DNA of 64,000 nucleotides from Cardinalis cardinalis. Lineage: Eukaryota > Chordata > Aves > Passeriformes > Cardinalidae. A program made the position numbers and the translations under genes. A model generated the notes under the pieces. That model made no database searches, was not told the origin of the DNA, and worked only from the letters and a program-made list of their open reading frames with translations. Shown in pieces: positions 20,401-33,507 of the stretch. The DNA lies in NCBI GenBank assembly GCA_014549065.1, contig JACDOX010000007.1, positions 3,498,417 to 3,562,416 of the forward strand. The letters are read 5' to 3'. Numbering within the stretch: position 1 is the first letter of the stretch; every line of letters begins with the position of its first letter.

Positions 20401-23139
20401 TTTTAAAGGTAAAATTTAAAGGGTATTTTTCAAAGGATAAGGAGGAGACCCCCAAAATCTGTACTTTTCTTTAGAAAAAAGGATCATTTGAAAAAGATTT
20501 ATACCCAGGCAATTCAGACCAGTGACATTTCTTACTGAATAGGAAGAAACTTCCCACTGTGGAGAGAGTGTTCCACAAGTGCTTTTTTTGCACTTTTTCT
20601 ATAATTCATTCACTGATAGACTGACATATTCATAGATCTATATAGCTGTATTTACTTCAGGAAAAAGAAGCAAAGTTTGAAGAAATGGTAAGTTCTTTTT
20701 ACATGCTGTTAGTGATACTGAGCATCCACGAATTNTCTTCTCATGGTGTCCAGTGGCTCTGTTCCTATTTGAAATTCAGCCTCTTCATTTACGTGAATAA
20801 ATGTGACTTTCATCACATTTTAATTTGAATTTTAATTACTAGTCTTTAAGATTTTGATCAGCACTAATAAATTACAGCACAGTCATATGGTATTTAACTG
20901 ATTGATTTTTGCATGCTGAAATATAGTCATTTTGGAGAGCAGTAAAACTTTCAAGTAGAAGAAATGTTTCAAAGATAAAGGAATTTGTATTGGATTTGTT
21001 CACTTTTGTCAGACCAGAGAGGAAAGTCCTAAATATGAGCCCTTGTGAGGGAAAAGCAGGTGTCTGCTATCCAAGGTGTTTTAAGTAAATGCAGGGACAT
21101 CAAGTCAGGCAAACAAGGCCAGCGAGTGCAGCTTTTGGGAATAGCTTTGTGTTTCCTGATGGTGGTGCAAGAGGTGAGAGATGAGAATGCAGTATTGGGT
21201 GATGGTAGCTCTGTTGGTACTCTGCGTTGCAGAACTTGATTCTAGAAGGCAAATATTTGTTTNCTGAGTCTTTTCCAGCTGCATCTGTTCCTGGCTTCCT
21301 CTTTTGTTAGGATGTCTTTTCTCTTAGAAGTCTACAACATAACATCAGGAGAATCTTTATTTTCTTTTCCTGCTCTGAAGTGCCCATTTTTAGTTTCAGT
21401 TCACCAGTACCATGGCAGGAGTGCTGTAACAGAAAGGATTATAACTAAGCCCCTCTCCATCTAAGCATCTCTGTTCCATAGCTCAGCTGGGAGTCAGNTC
21501 TCACTGGCTGGAAAGTGTGTACTGTCACAGGGTCGATAATATGAAACAAAAACAAAGCCAGTGGATAAAATCCTGGCTCTGCTGATGTTATTCACCTCCC
21601 TTCCATGTCCTCAGTGAAGTGAGAATTCTCACCTGTCATGATGGTACCTTTTTCTTAGGAAGGAGAGAAATGGAAAGCCAGGGAGCTGGCAGCACTTCCA
21701 CAAGACTTTGTATCCTGAACAATAAAAAGTTCAACTAGGCAAGTAGTGGGATTGAGAACCAATTACTTCGACTTTTCACTTGATTTTCAGAGAGGATCCT
21801 GATCTCCTAAATCTTGCCAAAAGACATCTAAATCCAGAAGCATGTACTCCTTTTGGAGTTTCTGTTTTTCAGCTCTCTCTATACTTGAGTTTGCAAGTTC
21901 TTGCACAACTGAGTGAAATCACTGAGGCATGCTCACAAGTCTTTGTCCTGGGGAAATGGCTATGTCTGCCTCAAGACTTTTGGTATACTTTTTAGGCAAG
22001 CAAGCCCCACTTCCTGTATTTTTGGGTATGTGTTAGAGGCCTGAATATTAGACAACTCAGGATTCATTTAGCTCATAATGAACTGCTGTCTGCAGCCTCA
22101 TTCAAGTTATTGTTTAGGATTCTCAGCTGAGGGCACAGGACAAAGTGTTTAGAATCCTGTTGTTTGGATTTTCTAAGAAAATTATATGGAGAACATAACT
22201 GAAAACAGAAGAGTGTTTCTGAAAGCGGGGATTAGATCTGCTTTTGGCTCCTGGCAGTTCTTTGCTGTCTAATGGCAAAGTTTCAAGAAGAAGGGGTTGA
22301 TGCATGATATTTTGTGCTAGCTAATATACTTTCCTGGGACAGAGGACAGAACTCAGCCTTCCTCAAGATAAGGGCAGCCCTAAACTTGGGAGTTTTACTA
22401 CCTNGAGTGGTGGCATAATTTCTATAAAGTTAGGGGCAACGTTGTTTCCTTTTCCAAAGCAAATTAGAGCGTCTGATGTTGCCTATTGGTGACCTACATA
22501 TTTTTTTAGAAACAGTAGATTCCTAACTTATGCAACTGTTGAGACCTACATCAGTTCTTTATTATGTCCACTAATTGCATTGTTAATTTGAATAGTTATG
22601 GAGGACAGACTAGGTTGCCATCTCATACTGCCATGCCCAACAGTGCACCTAAACCAAAAGCTTTCTACCCTGTGTTGCTGACACCCTGTCTCCCAAACCT
22701 ATCGCTACTCTTTTTGCCTATTGTCTGATTATCATATCCTTTTCAATGCTTACAGTTTTTTTTTTTTTGTGAGGCTAAGACCATTTTCTTTGTTGTTTCT
22801 CTGTATAGCAATTGGTATATCATTATCCTGTTGTGCTGTCCTCTCAGGTCAACATGCTGTGCAGTGACAATGTACCAGCTTTCTTGGAGCTACTTTTTGA
22901 TTCATAAACATAGGATTACATTTTACCAGAGGAGTACAGGAAGGCCTGTACTGTTGTGGTGAAACTTACTGTTGCCAGGACTGTGATACTGTTTAATGAC
23001 TAAAATCTCAAAGAAAGTGTAACAGCTGAGAGCCTGACTTCAACTTCAANTTGAAGTGTAGTATCAGTGCCTAATTCCTATAGTCTCCTTAGAAAATCTT
23101 ATCTCTCCATTATGGACTAGTAGTCCAATACCTTTTAAA

Positions 23140-23169
23140 ATTCAATTTAAATTAAATTTAAAATTGAAT
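23140..23169. repeat. AT-rich imperfect palindrome
   Basis: The left arm, beginning ATTCAATTTAAATT, is matched by its reverse complement on the right with one extra A, spanning 30 bases. It is composed almost only of A and T, so chance and low complexity are adequate explanations. Confidence 0.6.
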
Positions 23170-24108
23170 GCATATAAACAGAATTTTTCAAATATGTATC
23201 TTAATCTTAAGTGNAGTTTTAAGTGCCGTTAGAATCAACCTTGGCTTTGATTTTAAACCTGACCTTCCAATACGTGTCTCGCTAAATGCGTTTCTGGGTG
23301 CATTTTTTTGATTTGTTTTTGGAGATCATGTCATTGTTATATAGCTGAAGAAAGGGTAGTACTGAAAGAAATGCATCTTGGAATGCAAGTGGAACTATTT
23401 AGACTCTCTTCTTTAAAGCACAGTTTCTTTATCTATACCCATCCAGCACTTAGAAAGGAAGGATTTCAGGATATTATGAGCTATATTCTTCTCTTGCTAT
23501 TCACCTCATGTTAGTAAGCTGCTGTTCTGTAAACTCATGGAAATAGCACTGNAACAGAGACTACTTCCATCTCTGCAGCAAAAAACCCAAACTGTATACA
23601 TCTGATAACAAAAAGGAAACAAATACCGATAGATAGATTTTTTTTCCTAAATTTCTATTATTTACTTAATTTATATTTACTTTTGGAAAATACGTGGATT
23701 GTTTATAATAGTTTTAGAGTAAACTCTTGTGGCCTTTAAGGATACATATGGATTAATGACTTCTCAAAGAATTGTTTTACAAGAGTGCTTTAGCATTTTT
23801 AGGATGAGTGCTTAGTTGAAATAGTCACTAAGGGCATGTTATTCACATAGGCATGTTTTGAACCAAACCTGTGTATTTTTTATTATCTATGCCTTCTGTC
23901 TTGAATGACTAAGGTCCTTTCATATATGTGCATATAACATTAAGCTTGTGACTAGGTCCAGTTGTTGGAAAGTTAGTAATGTTCTCTAGAATCACATTCT
24001 GAATTAGCCCTTTAAGGACTGTATTACTNTGAGGCAAAATAGATTCAAAGGAATAGTTTAGTTTTATATAGAAGATGAGGAATGCAGAGTCTTTTTGGTG
24101 CGTTCTGC

Positions 24109-24127
24109 TTGTTTGTTTGTTTGNTTT
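24109..24127. repeat. Short TTTG tetranucleotide run
   Basis: About four to five TTTG units contain one ambiguous base near the end. This is simple repeat in the intron, with no element recognised beside it. Confidence 0.75.
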
Positions 24128-26959
24128 TAGTTTAAGAGTGCAATATATGTTTTCTTTAGCTGTAAAAGCACAATCAAGGCAACATGATAAGTGAGTCAGT
24201 GTTGTAAAAGTAAAACTAATTTTGCCTTCACTCACATGAGCTATAGAAGGAGGAAGCTTTATTGTCCCTGGGAAGGTGATAAGGCAGAGTAATTGTATAT
24301 TATACTGTCCTGGAACATCTGCCTGAAGACTGTTGGAGCAATTCATCTATCATGGACGATACAGCATGTTTTGTCTTTCTGCTTTAACCCATCCCCACTG
24401 CTGGCCTGCACGAAGGTTTTGATAGGGACTGTGCCTGGGCTGGGGCTCACATTAATCAGTCCCCTTGTTCAACACTCCAGCTGACATAATTACAACCTGC
24501 GCACAGCAGTTATTCAAGTTGAGTCCTTGTCACTCGTGGTGCGAAACTACACAGCTCAGATCCCGAAGGAGATTGCCTTATCACACAGAACAAGGGCTCA
24601 CAGGAGTTGAAGAGAATAGAAATGGGAAAATGTCTTCCGGGAGTACTATATATTCCTTTAAAATAAGACATTTGAGAGACTTACAAGGGACAAAGAGAAG
24701 CATTGTGCAAGGTCTGAAATGAACAGGTTATTATTTTTAAAAGGATTACACAGGCCGTTTTTGTGAAATGGACATGCATTATTAAATAAATTCAGTGGTC
24801 TCTCTTATCATTCAGTGGCTCTGCACTATTAGTTTTCTTCAGAAGTGATAAAATAGTTTTTGACTTGAATAAGCTTTAAGTATCTCTCTGTAGAAATCAT
24901 CAGAACACAACTAATAGAAGTGCTCATATTATGCTGGTAAAATTGGCACACACATAAGGGAAGACCTGCGAGGATCAGAGTTAGGGGTGAAGGAAGAAGC
25001 ATGCAAAAGGGCTTTCGAAGATGAGCAAGTTCATTAGTTTCTGCTGTTGTATGATACCAGAGTGTGAAAGGTGAGGCTGAAGAGAAAGTTTCATATTTTC
25101 CCCTTCTTCCCTCTTTTCATGTTAACCCTCTGTGGGAAAAAAGACAAGTCCATAACATTATCTATGATAATTAAAGAAATTTATTTTCATCTAATATGAT
25201 GGGGTTAATTTTATACAGTGGTGGGCTTTTTCTTTAAGACAGAACCTTTGCGTACATGATCATAGGATAATTTGTTTGGTATTGGTCTATAAAATTTCTC
25301 AATATCACAGNATTTAATTGGTATCCAGAAGGCTTTTGCCCTGGTGTTTAAATTTTTTTTCTTCTTGGGTCAGGTTTTTGAAGTAACACCATTCAGGCAG
25401 TTGCTATTCTTCTCGATCAATAGATCTAGAGTGTTGCCCTGATTTCTCATCTAGTTAAAATCATGTTATGTNTGTTAGACATAATTGTGTATTGTTGAAA
25501 GCATAGTAAAAATGTGTCTATTCTGGGTGGTCCAATTTTAATCTAATACTTTTACAAGACAGCTTTTCTGCGACTTTGAATAGTCTGAAGTGGAAGTGCA
25601 GTAGAAGCTACCTTCTGCACTGTACTTTACATACAGGTATGTTAGGTGGGTCAAATACATACTTCAGTGCTTTCATTACATTTCAGTATCTTTTGGTTAA
25701 GTACACAGCACATTAATTTTGATGTGTAGGTCTTTAGTGAAAGTCCTGCTACATGAAAACTGAGCTGCAGTTTCTTACTGAGCTGCAGGGCGTCCTTATA
25801 GGCAAATGTACTCTTACAGGAACAAAAATCACGTTTTGCTTGCTCCTTACTCTCAAAACCAGTTCTCCTGGATTGAATGATGTCTGTGAAGTAAGCTCAA
25901 AGTACAGAGCCAAATGCTGCATTTACTTACATTTGTGCAGAAAATGGCATTATGAGGACATAATCTGAAGAGAATGATGTTTTTCTGATATATGCTTTCA
26001 ACACACATTTTAGATTAGATAATCAATCATGCCTCCAATTAAACACCCAGATTTGACTTTCAGAATCTAAGATGGTTTTGCAGTATTGACAGCCAAGAAG
26101 AATATATTTTAATTTGCAGACTGAACAAATTTCCATGACATCATGGAAGCACAATAAATGGCTGACCTCACAATGACATTTTTCAGACTTGAACTGTACT
26201 TCTTAGAGACTTTGAGTCCAGAAAAAGCCTTAAGCGCAGCCAGTCTGACCTTCCACAGAAAACAAACTGCATAGGTGCTTTTTTTCCCAGTTTGCTCTGT
26301 ACTGAACCTCCTACTTCTGACTGAATTTTATGATCTAGAAACATATTCAAGTTTGATCTGAAAACAGGCAAAGTCGCAGAAACAAAGTTGCAGAACCACA
26401 GCTTCTCTTCTATGAAAGATTAATTGCTGAAGAAATTGTACTTTGTTTCTCAGTTGAATTTGACTGTAACTTGTAGTCATTGCTTTTGGTTTTGTATAGG
26501 TTTTCTCCAGGTTAGGTTGTCCCTTTGTCACACCTTTATTNCGTGTTGAAGTGTAATAAGCAAAACAGAAGGGGGTTTTATTAAGTGTTTTAGAGTTTTT
26601 TTTACCCCACTTAACTTCTATTTCTATTTCTAATCACTTTGTGTCTGTTTGTTCCCTTTTTTAAATGTAGGCAGTAGTACAGGAAGTAGATATTCTAGAT
26701 TTAGTTTCTCCAGTGTCACAAAGAGAACATTGCATCCTTACGTTTGCTTGCTACTTCCTTGCTTATACAGTTAAATATAGCATGGGGCCTATCTGCTTAT
26801 AGCATCACAGTAGAAGTTCACCTTAAACTGATGGTCCACTAATCCCTAAATAATTTTCAGTGTCACAGCTTTTCACAGCATTGTCCAAGTTACTTGCATG
26901 CACTGTGCAAAGGTAGGAGAGCTAACATGTAATTGTGTGTGTACATGTTGTGATTGAAC

Positions 26960-27065
26960 ACGCCTGGNTTCTGCGACTGCTCTGTGTGATGGCAGTGTCA
27001 TCCTTATTAATCATGCTGCCAATTACCGTGTTGTCTGCAAATTTTATTAGCAGGGATTTTATATA
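26960..27065 (-). mobile_element. Old LINE reverse-transcriptase fragment, CR1/L2-like
   Basis: Translated on the minus strand, this stretch reads LLIKFADNTVIGSMINKDDT and continues a few residues. That fits the palm motif of non-LTR retrotransposon reverse transcriptases, usually KFADDT followed by V-x-G and a downstream acidic segment. The motif lies at 27027-27041. The second catalytic Asp is replaced by Asn (codon 27030-27032, one base change), so even as a motif it would be inactive. The open frame extends over 26922-27221, but I cannot align its outer parts. The element is truncated at both ends and inserted antisense to ZNF407. I place it in the CR1/L2 group by motif style only; the exact clade is uncertain. 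Confidence 0.6.
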
Positions 27066-29660
27066 TAGTTTTGGCATGCATAACAAAAGTGAATCTTTCA
27101 GACAATTATTGCTGATTCCTTTGATAAATTTGAACATTTGAAATGAGGAAGAAAATGACCATCTCTTTTTGCATGGGGGGTTGGGGCTGGGATAGGGCAA
27201 GAAGAGGCACTGTATTAGCATTAAAAAAACCTACTTTGAGCAGAGATTGTACAGACCACGGTGCCCTGGGTATGAATCCAGGCTGCAGAGCAACAGGATC
27301 TGTCCTCTAGGGAACTGTGTTGTCACTAAAATGGCTGAAGGAAATGACACGAAGGCCAGTTGGACGAAGTACCATCTGCATCTGAGATTGACAGGCAGCC
27401 TTTAGGGTCTGTAGCTATCATTTCTGACTCCAGCAACATTAGGAGTCCAGTTTCATCTTGTGCAGCCGCTAGATTGCACACCCTTTCCTAGGCTCCATCT
27501 GCACTTCCATATCTGTGAAAATACTTTATGTGTTCCTGAGGATATACAAACAGACTCCACGGAATTGTTCAGTTACTTTATGTGGTCATTAAAAGAAGTA
27601 CAATAGGGAAAAAATTGATGTTGAAAGGAAATGCGTGTCTTCAATTAAATTCATCCCAGCTTTTTTAAAAAATNGATGTTTTCCATGGCCTCATTTCAGC
27701 AAAGTATTTGATCATGTACGTAAATTTAACCTTGTGAGTCATTCTTTTGAAGTCAACGGGGGCTGCTTGTACTTAAGCCACAAAAATGCGTAAGTACCTT
27801 GTTAAATCAGGGCCNGTGATACCTAAAGCCCAGTCTCCATGCTCACACCACTGCAGAGATGCTGCTTCTCAGACCAACCTCTCTTTTATGCCATCTGCTC
27901 TAAGAAGAAGGGAAAGGGGGAGGGAGGAAGCCCAGGAACAATGGAGTGATTATTCTCAGTTACTGTGAAATAGATGAACTCCACCTGCTATTTCTGCCAC
28001 TTAAACCTTGGCTGACACAGTGCAGCAGTGCAGCGTGCTCAGCAGACCCCTGCATCACGCTGCAGGCACACAGGCCCTTGAGCTGGGCCATCACAGAGAC
28101 CACTCTGCCTGCAGCAAAGTGAAAGCCAGGAGTTCTAGAAAATNTTACAGAGAGTTTTCAGAAGCAGATCAGTCCTATGAAAAATTGTTTGGTTGTTGTT
28201 GTTTTGTTTGTGGTTTGGTTCTTTTTTTCCCCTTTGTTTTGCTTTTTTTTTTCTTCTCTAGTTGTTAAAAGGAGACACTGAGCCTNTCTCGAAGAGCTGC
28301 TGGGGCAGATTCACAAGCTGAGCAGCCTAGCTCTGCACAGCACCTATGGGGACAGCAAGGGCTACAGCACACGTGCAGAGCTGAGGCACACTTCCATGAC
28401 TTTCTGTACCCTTTCCACCCATTCCTTCCAAGTCTAGCAGTTTGGACAGGTTTCTATCTAAAAGCCTCTTCTTTATTTCTTTCTCTCTTTTCTTGTAGAA
28501 AATAGAATTAATGGAAGCATTTAAGGCAGGATGCTGTAGTTCCTTGGAGTCACAGATGGGCTTTCTCCTGGAAAAAATCAAGTTTTCTTTAAATTGTGGA
28601 GTCTGTTGTTCACCAGTTTCTTACAGAAATACTCTGAAAATTCATGAGTAGATCTAGATGCCAACACTGGGCCTACATTTCTGTTTTTGTTCACTGTGCA
28701 GGGTTGTAAATGGCTATGCAGATTCCTCAGAGGCAAACAAGACTAGAGTACATCTCTTCTTATTTCCCTTCAGAATTCCCAANTACCCTGAATTTGCCTT
28801 TAAAAGCACTTACTTTGGCTATCGTAATGTTCAGTTACTTGAAACCGGGAATTTTCATTCCAATACATTGTAAATAGAATGGTGGATCCATGGCCAAATT
28901 ACAATTTGGACATGCTAGTCTGCTGAATGGAGCTCAGATACAAGCAGTAATTATCAATCTTCCATCATTTTCTGTGCTGACGCACAAGTTTTTGCTGCTT
29001 CCCTACAGGGCTCAGCTACTTTTTAGCAGCCAGCATTGGACATCTGTCACACATACTGTATGTCATAACAAATAGATCATTACAGAAAAAAATGCAAAGC
29101 TAAAAATGTAGAAAAGCAGAAAACATTATGATTATTATCCCTGGGTGTTGGTATAATACTATCAGAATAAATCCCAAATACATTTTTATTATTTTCTTTG
29201 TGAAACTGACTGTATTATAAAATCTCATTAAAGCATGTAAATGTAGTGTACTTTCTTTTATGGGCTACTTTATATTTTCTGAGTGGCAATACATGGCAGT
29301 ACATGAAAACATGGCAATACATGTGGCCACCAGGTTGTTGGGCATGTGTTTTTATGGCACTCTGGGTGTGTATTTCAGTCACCTTTTCTAGNTAGAGTTG
29401 AAAAGCTGTGAGCAAATACTCGCTGCAGAAGCAGCTATGGTGGCAAAGGCGTTGCTTGTCCCCAGCAGCTCGTTGCCTCTGCCCTCCAGAGGTCTTTAGG
29501 AACAGCACAGGGAGGTGTTTGGCAGCAGTGACACAGGCAGAGCTGAGCTGGCACTGAGACATTGGAGTTGCCCTCCTGAGCTCCCACAGAAGGAGCCATG
29601 TGCTGCTAATTCCAGCAGTAGTATTGTAAAACACTTGAGAATTGAAGCTGGTTGCAGAGC

Positions 29661-29770
29661 ATATCCATGTGATTGTATCCCCACTCACTTAAAACCTGAA
29701 TAAAAGGTAGCACTTATATCCATGTGATTGTTTCCCCACTCACGTAAAACCTAAATAAAATGTAGAACTT
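29661..29770. repeat. 55-bp tandem duplication, two copies
   Basis: Copy one (29661-29715) and copy two (29716-29770) abut exactly. Both begin ATATCCATGTGATTGT and end with CTT. I count five mismatches in 55 positions, about 91% identity, and no indels. The duplication is therefore a local event of moderate age. No coding or known repeat sequence is visible in the unit. Confidence 0.9.
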
Positions 29771-30158
29771 TTTCTTTAAAAGGTGAAGAGCAAGGAAAAA
29801 GAAAGCCAGATACATGTTAGTAGTGAGAAGGATGAGAAAATGTATTACATTCCTTGTACATATATACATAAATGTGTGTGTTAATATCTAATAATTATTG
29901 CAATTTTATAATGTTAGTTTCAACACATTACCACATTTTTGGCTATGATATTTTGCTGGTTTTTTATTGTTTCTTGTGCAATGTTGTATTGACTTGTAGT
30001 ACTGAAGGGGTAAGCTTTAGCTTTTAAACTTGCAGTCTGGATGCCAGTGGTATATGCAGATTATGTATTATTATGTAGCTAGTTTGCACTAACTGGCAAT
30101 CAGTTTATTTTATTTTAAAACCAGAAATGTAGCTAAACCCTGAATATGCAGGGAAGGA

Positions 30159-30224
30159 TGGTTGGTTGGTTGGTTGGTTGGTTGGTTGGTTGGTTGGTTG
30201 GTTGGTTTGTTGGTTGGTTGGTTT
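30159..30224. repeat. GGTT tetranucleotide microsatellite
   Basis: About 16 units of GGTT run for 66 bases with a single interruption near 30206. The strand is strongly G/T-skewed (the complement is AACC). Pairs of Gs recur every four bases, a spacing that could allow two-layer G-quadruplex folding, though this is inference. Confidence 0.95.
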
Positions 30225-31940
30225 GGGTTTTTGCTGAGTAGAAGTTGGGCAGAGTGACTGTCATTGTGGAGGTTTGATTGGATAAGCCTGTTTGTATAAT
30301 GTAATTACCACAGTTTGAGATATTTTTTTCTTTCCTGTCAAGAAAATATAGCCCATTAGGTTGTTTACCACCACCCTACTGAATGCTGGTTTCCATACAG
30401 ACAGCAAGGAACAAAGGCAGGCTAGAAGGGTTGCATTTTGGAAAGCAGTAATGCTGAAAACAACCCGAGAGGTCACTACATTTAACTGAGTGTGCAGGAG
30501 CTCTTGGTGCTGCACNAAGTATCCAGGAATTCCCAGAACTGGCTGCAACTAGAGAATGCTGAGCGTGGGGAAANTCATGGCATCCATCACAGCACTGGTG
30601 TGAAATGTGAATATATTAAAAGCTTAAAGCAAGTGGAAAGAATGTAGGGAGAACCTGATGATTTCTGAGAGTTGAGAGGAGCTCAGTCTCTGTAGCTCTT
30701 CCATGTAGATCCAGGTCCTAGGAGATTCTGCAGCCAAGCAAGGTGTGTTCGACATGTAGCGCTGTTAGCTGAATGCAGGGGGGTAAGAAATGAGACAGTT
30801 TGTAAAAGGGAGAGTGATCAACTGAAGAGTAATTTGCCTATAATTTCAAAAGACTCCCTGTTGCTCTCCATCAGAAACCATGTTTTAGTGTCAAAAAGGT
30901 TGTGGTTTGAGAATAGAATCACTGGACAGATGTGTATGAACTGTGCTATCAGTGAGGTCAAGCTAAATATGACTTTGTGTTTCTAAAAATCTATGGCTCT
31001 CCTTTTCTAGTGTAATTACATTATTNCAATTTTGATTTAAAGACAGTTTTCCAAGTTAGATAGCTTTTTCTGTGAAAGAAATGCAATGGTTGCAATGCAA
31101 TGCAAATGTTTGGTGAATAACTGAGGTTAAGAATCTACAATAGTGCATGTTGCTTCATTGAGAAGCTTGCTTTCATCATAATTGCTTTTATGACGAAAAT
31201 GTCCAGAAAGTATCTGGACACTTTGCTATTTTTCAATCAAAATGCTGCAATTTCTCTGTAATTGCAGGTTGCATAGCAAGGTATAAAGGGTGCAGAAGAC
31301 CTTCAGAATGCTGTCTATATGAGAGTGAACTTGATACATACTGACAAAGAGGGGAAAAATAGAAATCTTTTTAATCAGTTGGTTGTATCACTGTGTTTGG
31401 TTTTGTGTTGTAAATAGCGATGTCAATGGAGCTGCCCTAAGTNCTTTACGTTACATGCATTTCTCTGCAGAAAGGATGTTTATACCTAATGTTCTGGAGA
31501 AGACCTTTTGAAAAAGGTTTATTTTGTGCAAATAAGAGTCCTACAAGGTGCTAAAATTTTTAAGACTTAGTGGACTGGATAATTAACATTTTACCTCATT
31601 TGCACCTCTGAAACCTTCCATTTCCATGTCTTGCAGTAAGTATCTTTCTGAAAATGTCAGGCACTGCATAATGGAAGAGTGTTCTAATTTCAGTTTCTTG
31701 TTAGTAAATAGGAAAAAAGAATTGATTACTTCCTGCAATATTTCTTTTAGCTGTTCAATACAATGCTAATGTATTGTCATGTAGAAAACCCTTAAAAATA
31801 TAGAAACATTCCTATTCTGCATGGGCAAATTTAGAAGTGACAGATATTTTATGAAGTTCTCTTATGTTCATGATTTTTATCCAAAACACTACATAAATGA
31901 CAACGACAGCAGCCACAGGTCTGCAGTTAACTACTGAACT

Positions 31941-32102
31941 TGGCTGTTCACAGAGGCACCCAGGTAGGGTGGGAGGTGTCTTTGGGGACATTCAGAAATG
32001 TTCCTGGGCAAATGGCCGAGGGTCGTCCCTCCTGAGCAGCAGGGATGGACCAGACAATCTTGAGAGGTCCCTTTGAATGTTAAGCATGCTGTGATTCTGT
32101 GA
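31941..32102 (+). mobile_element. CR1 LINE 3' end, 5'-truncated
   Basis: This stretch resembles the 3' end of avian CR1. It contains a CCTGGGCAA-like segment, then GAGCAGCAGGGATGGACCAG, a GAGAGGTCCCTT segment, and it finishes in GTGATTCTGTGA. That ending is the 8-bp-type terminal repeat on which CR1 elements end, without poly-A. The 5' boundary is approximate because CR1 copies are usually severely truncated. Divergence from the consensus I remember is substantial, so this is not a recent insertion. It lies in sense orientation within the ZNF407 intron. Confidence 0.85.
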
Positions 32103-33481
32103 CTGAAGTACCATTTTAAAATGACAAGTGATTTCTAGTTTATGATACTGGAATATGCAGCAACCTTTAATTAATTGAGAGCAGAGAAGGGTACCTGGTT
32201 TTTAGGAAGGGACTTGTAATGGCAGCATGGAATGTGCAGCTGGAACAGCAATGGGAACGCATCACTGTGTGATGAATGTTAGAGACAAATGCCTTCTTTT
32301 GTCTTTTTCCAGAAGAGGNTTTCTGTTCATCTTAAGCAGTAGCTAGATTTCTCAGGAGAATATTACCATCTGTCTCCCATGTTTCAAAGTGTTATCCTTT
32401 ACAGAAATGTCGGAGCTCTCCTGGATGTGGAAAGTAGGCCTATGCCCTTCCCAATATATCAGTCTTTCATGGAGGAGGTCATGCAGGTTTGTTGCATGGG
32501 AAGTATGCATGGAAAGCCCCTTGTATTTCCTGTTCAGCTGCAATGTACCTTAGCAACATGTTCCATCTCCTCTTTCACTGTGTATAGCACTGACAAGACA
32601 CTGAAAAATCCATACAAGCCTCCCTCTTCCCTTTAAAAGGGGTTTGCATCAATTCTCAAACCTTTCTTCACATCTAATAAGAAAACTTACTGCAAGGCAT
32701 GAAATAAAAAGAAAACTTCTTATTGTTTCTCTACATCAGAATTAAATGTAAACTCATTGACTGTAGCTTTAGACTGATTAAGTCTTTCCAAAGAGTTATC
32801 TTCCTGTTACTTAAGAGCATGGACAAATTGACAGAAATATATAGATTTGATTTTAAAAATGGATCATAAGGATGAAAGCATACTTACAGGAAGCAATGGT
32901 AATAGTAATTTAACTTAGAAACCTCTACTGTAGCTTTACTGAAATACAGGCTAGTCTGCATTTATTTGTTTGTGGCTGTAATTCAGACTGGAACTCAAAA
33001 AACCAGAGCTGTTTTGAGGATTTTCCTCAAACGATTTTTATTGCACCAGGCTCTGTTTTCCAAATTTCAGAGTGAAGGAAATCTGTATTTCGGGGTTTAT
33101 AAACACCTGGAAGTGAATCTTATAGTACAAGGCCTGTCAAAAGCTTAACTATCCATTACCATTGCAACATTATAATATTTTAGTTATATTCATGTCATGA
33201 GATATCTTTAATAGAAATCCAGTGCTGTTTAAAATCACAGACCCCTGTGTTTATTCATACAATATAAAGTGATGTAACTACACACACTTCGTGTTGGTGG
33301 GGGCGTTTTGTGTCAGACATATGATAACATGCTTGTACAGTGCATGAGAAAAGACTCCTAATAAAACACACATTCAAAGCACACTGAAAAATTAAAAAAT
33401 ATTTTATATACAGTACACTTTTGTCCTGTCATATTTAAAGGTATCACTTGGATTCAGAAGTGCTTGGATTTGCCAGTTGTC

Positions 33482-33507
33482 GCCATCATGGTTTACCTTA
33501 TGATGGC
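33482..33507. repeat. Small inverted repeat (8-bp arms, 10-base loop)
   Basis: GCCATCAT at 33482-33489 is followed by a 10-base spacer and then ATGATGGC at 33500-33507, a perfect inverted repeat. After an asymmetric internal loop the flanks add a GTTG/CAAC pairing. It is too short on its own to call an RNA gene. Confidence 0.7.

Noticed and set aside
23909..24346. Minus-strand open frame of 145 residues, the second longest in the window
   Set aside because: The composition looks random, it contains ambiguous residues, and it has no family motif or exon signals.
27250..27310. CTGGGTATGAATCCAGGCTG, resembling the B-box region of a MIR-type SINE
   Set aside because: Only about 20 bases agree and the rest of a MIR core is not recognisable, so chance similarity is possible.
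29215..29688. Minus-strand open frame of 157 residues, the longest in the window
   Set aside because: It has no domain, a Ser/Thr/His-rich random-looking composition and no promoter or splice context. A frame this long is expected by chance in 64 kb.
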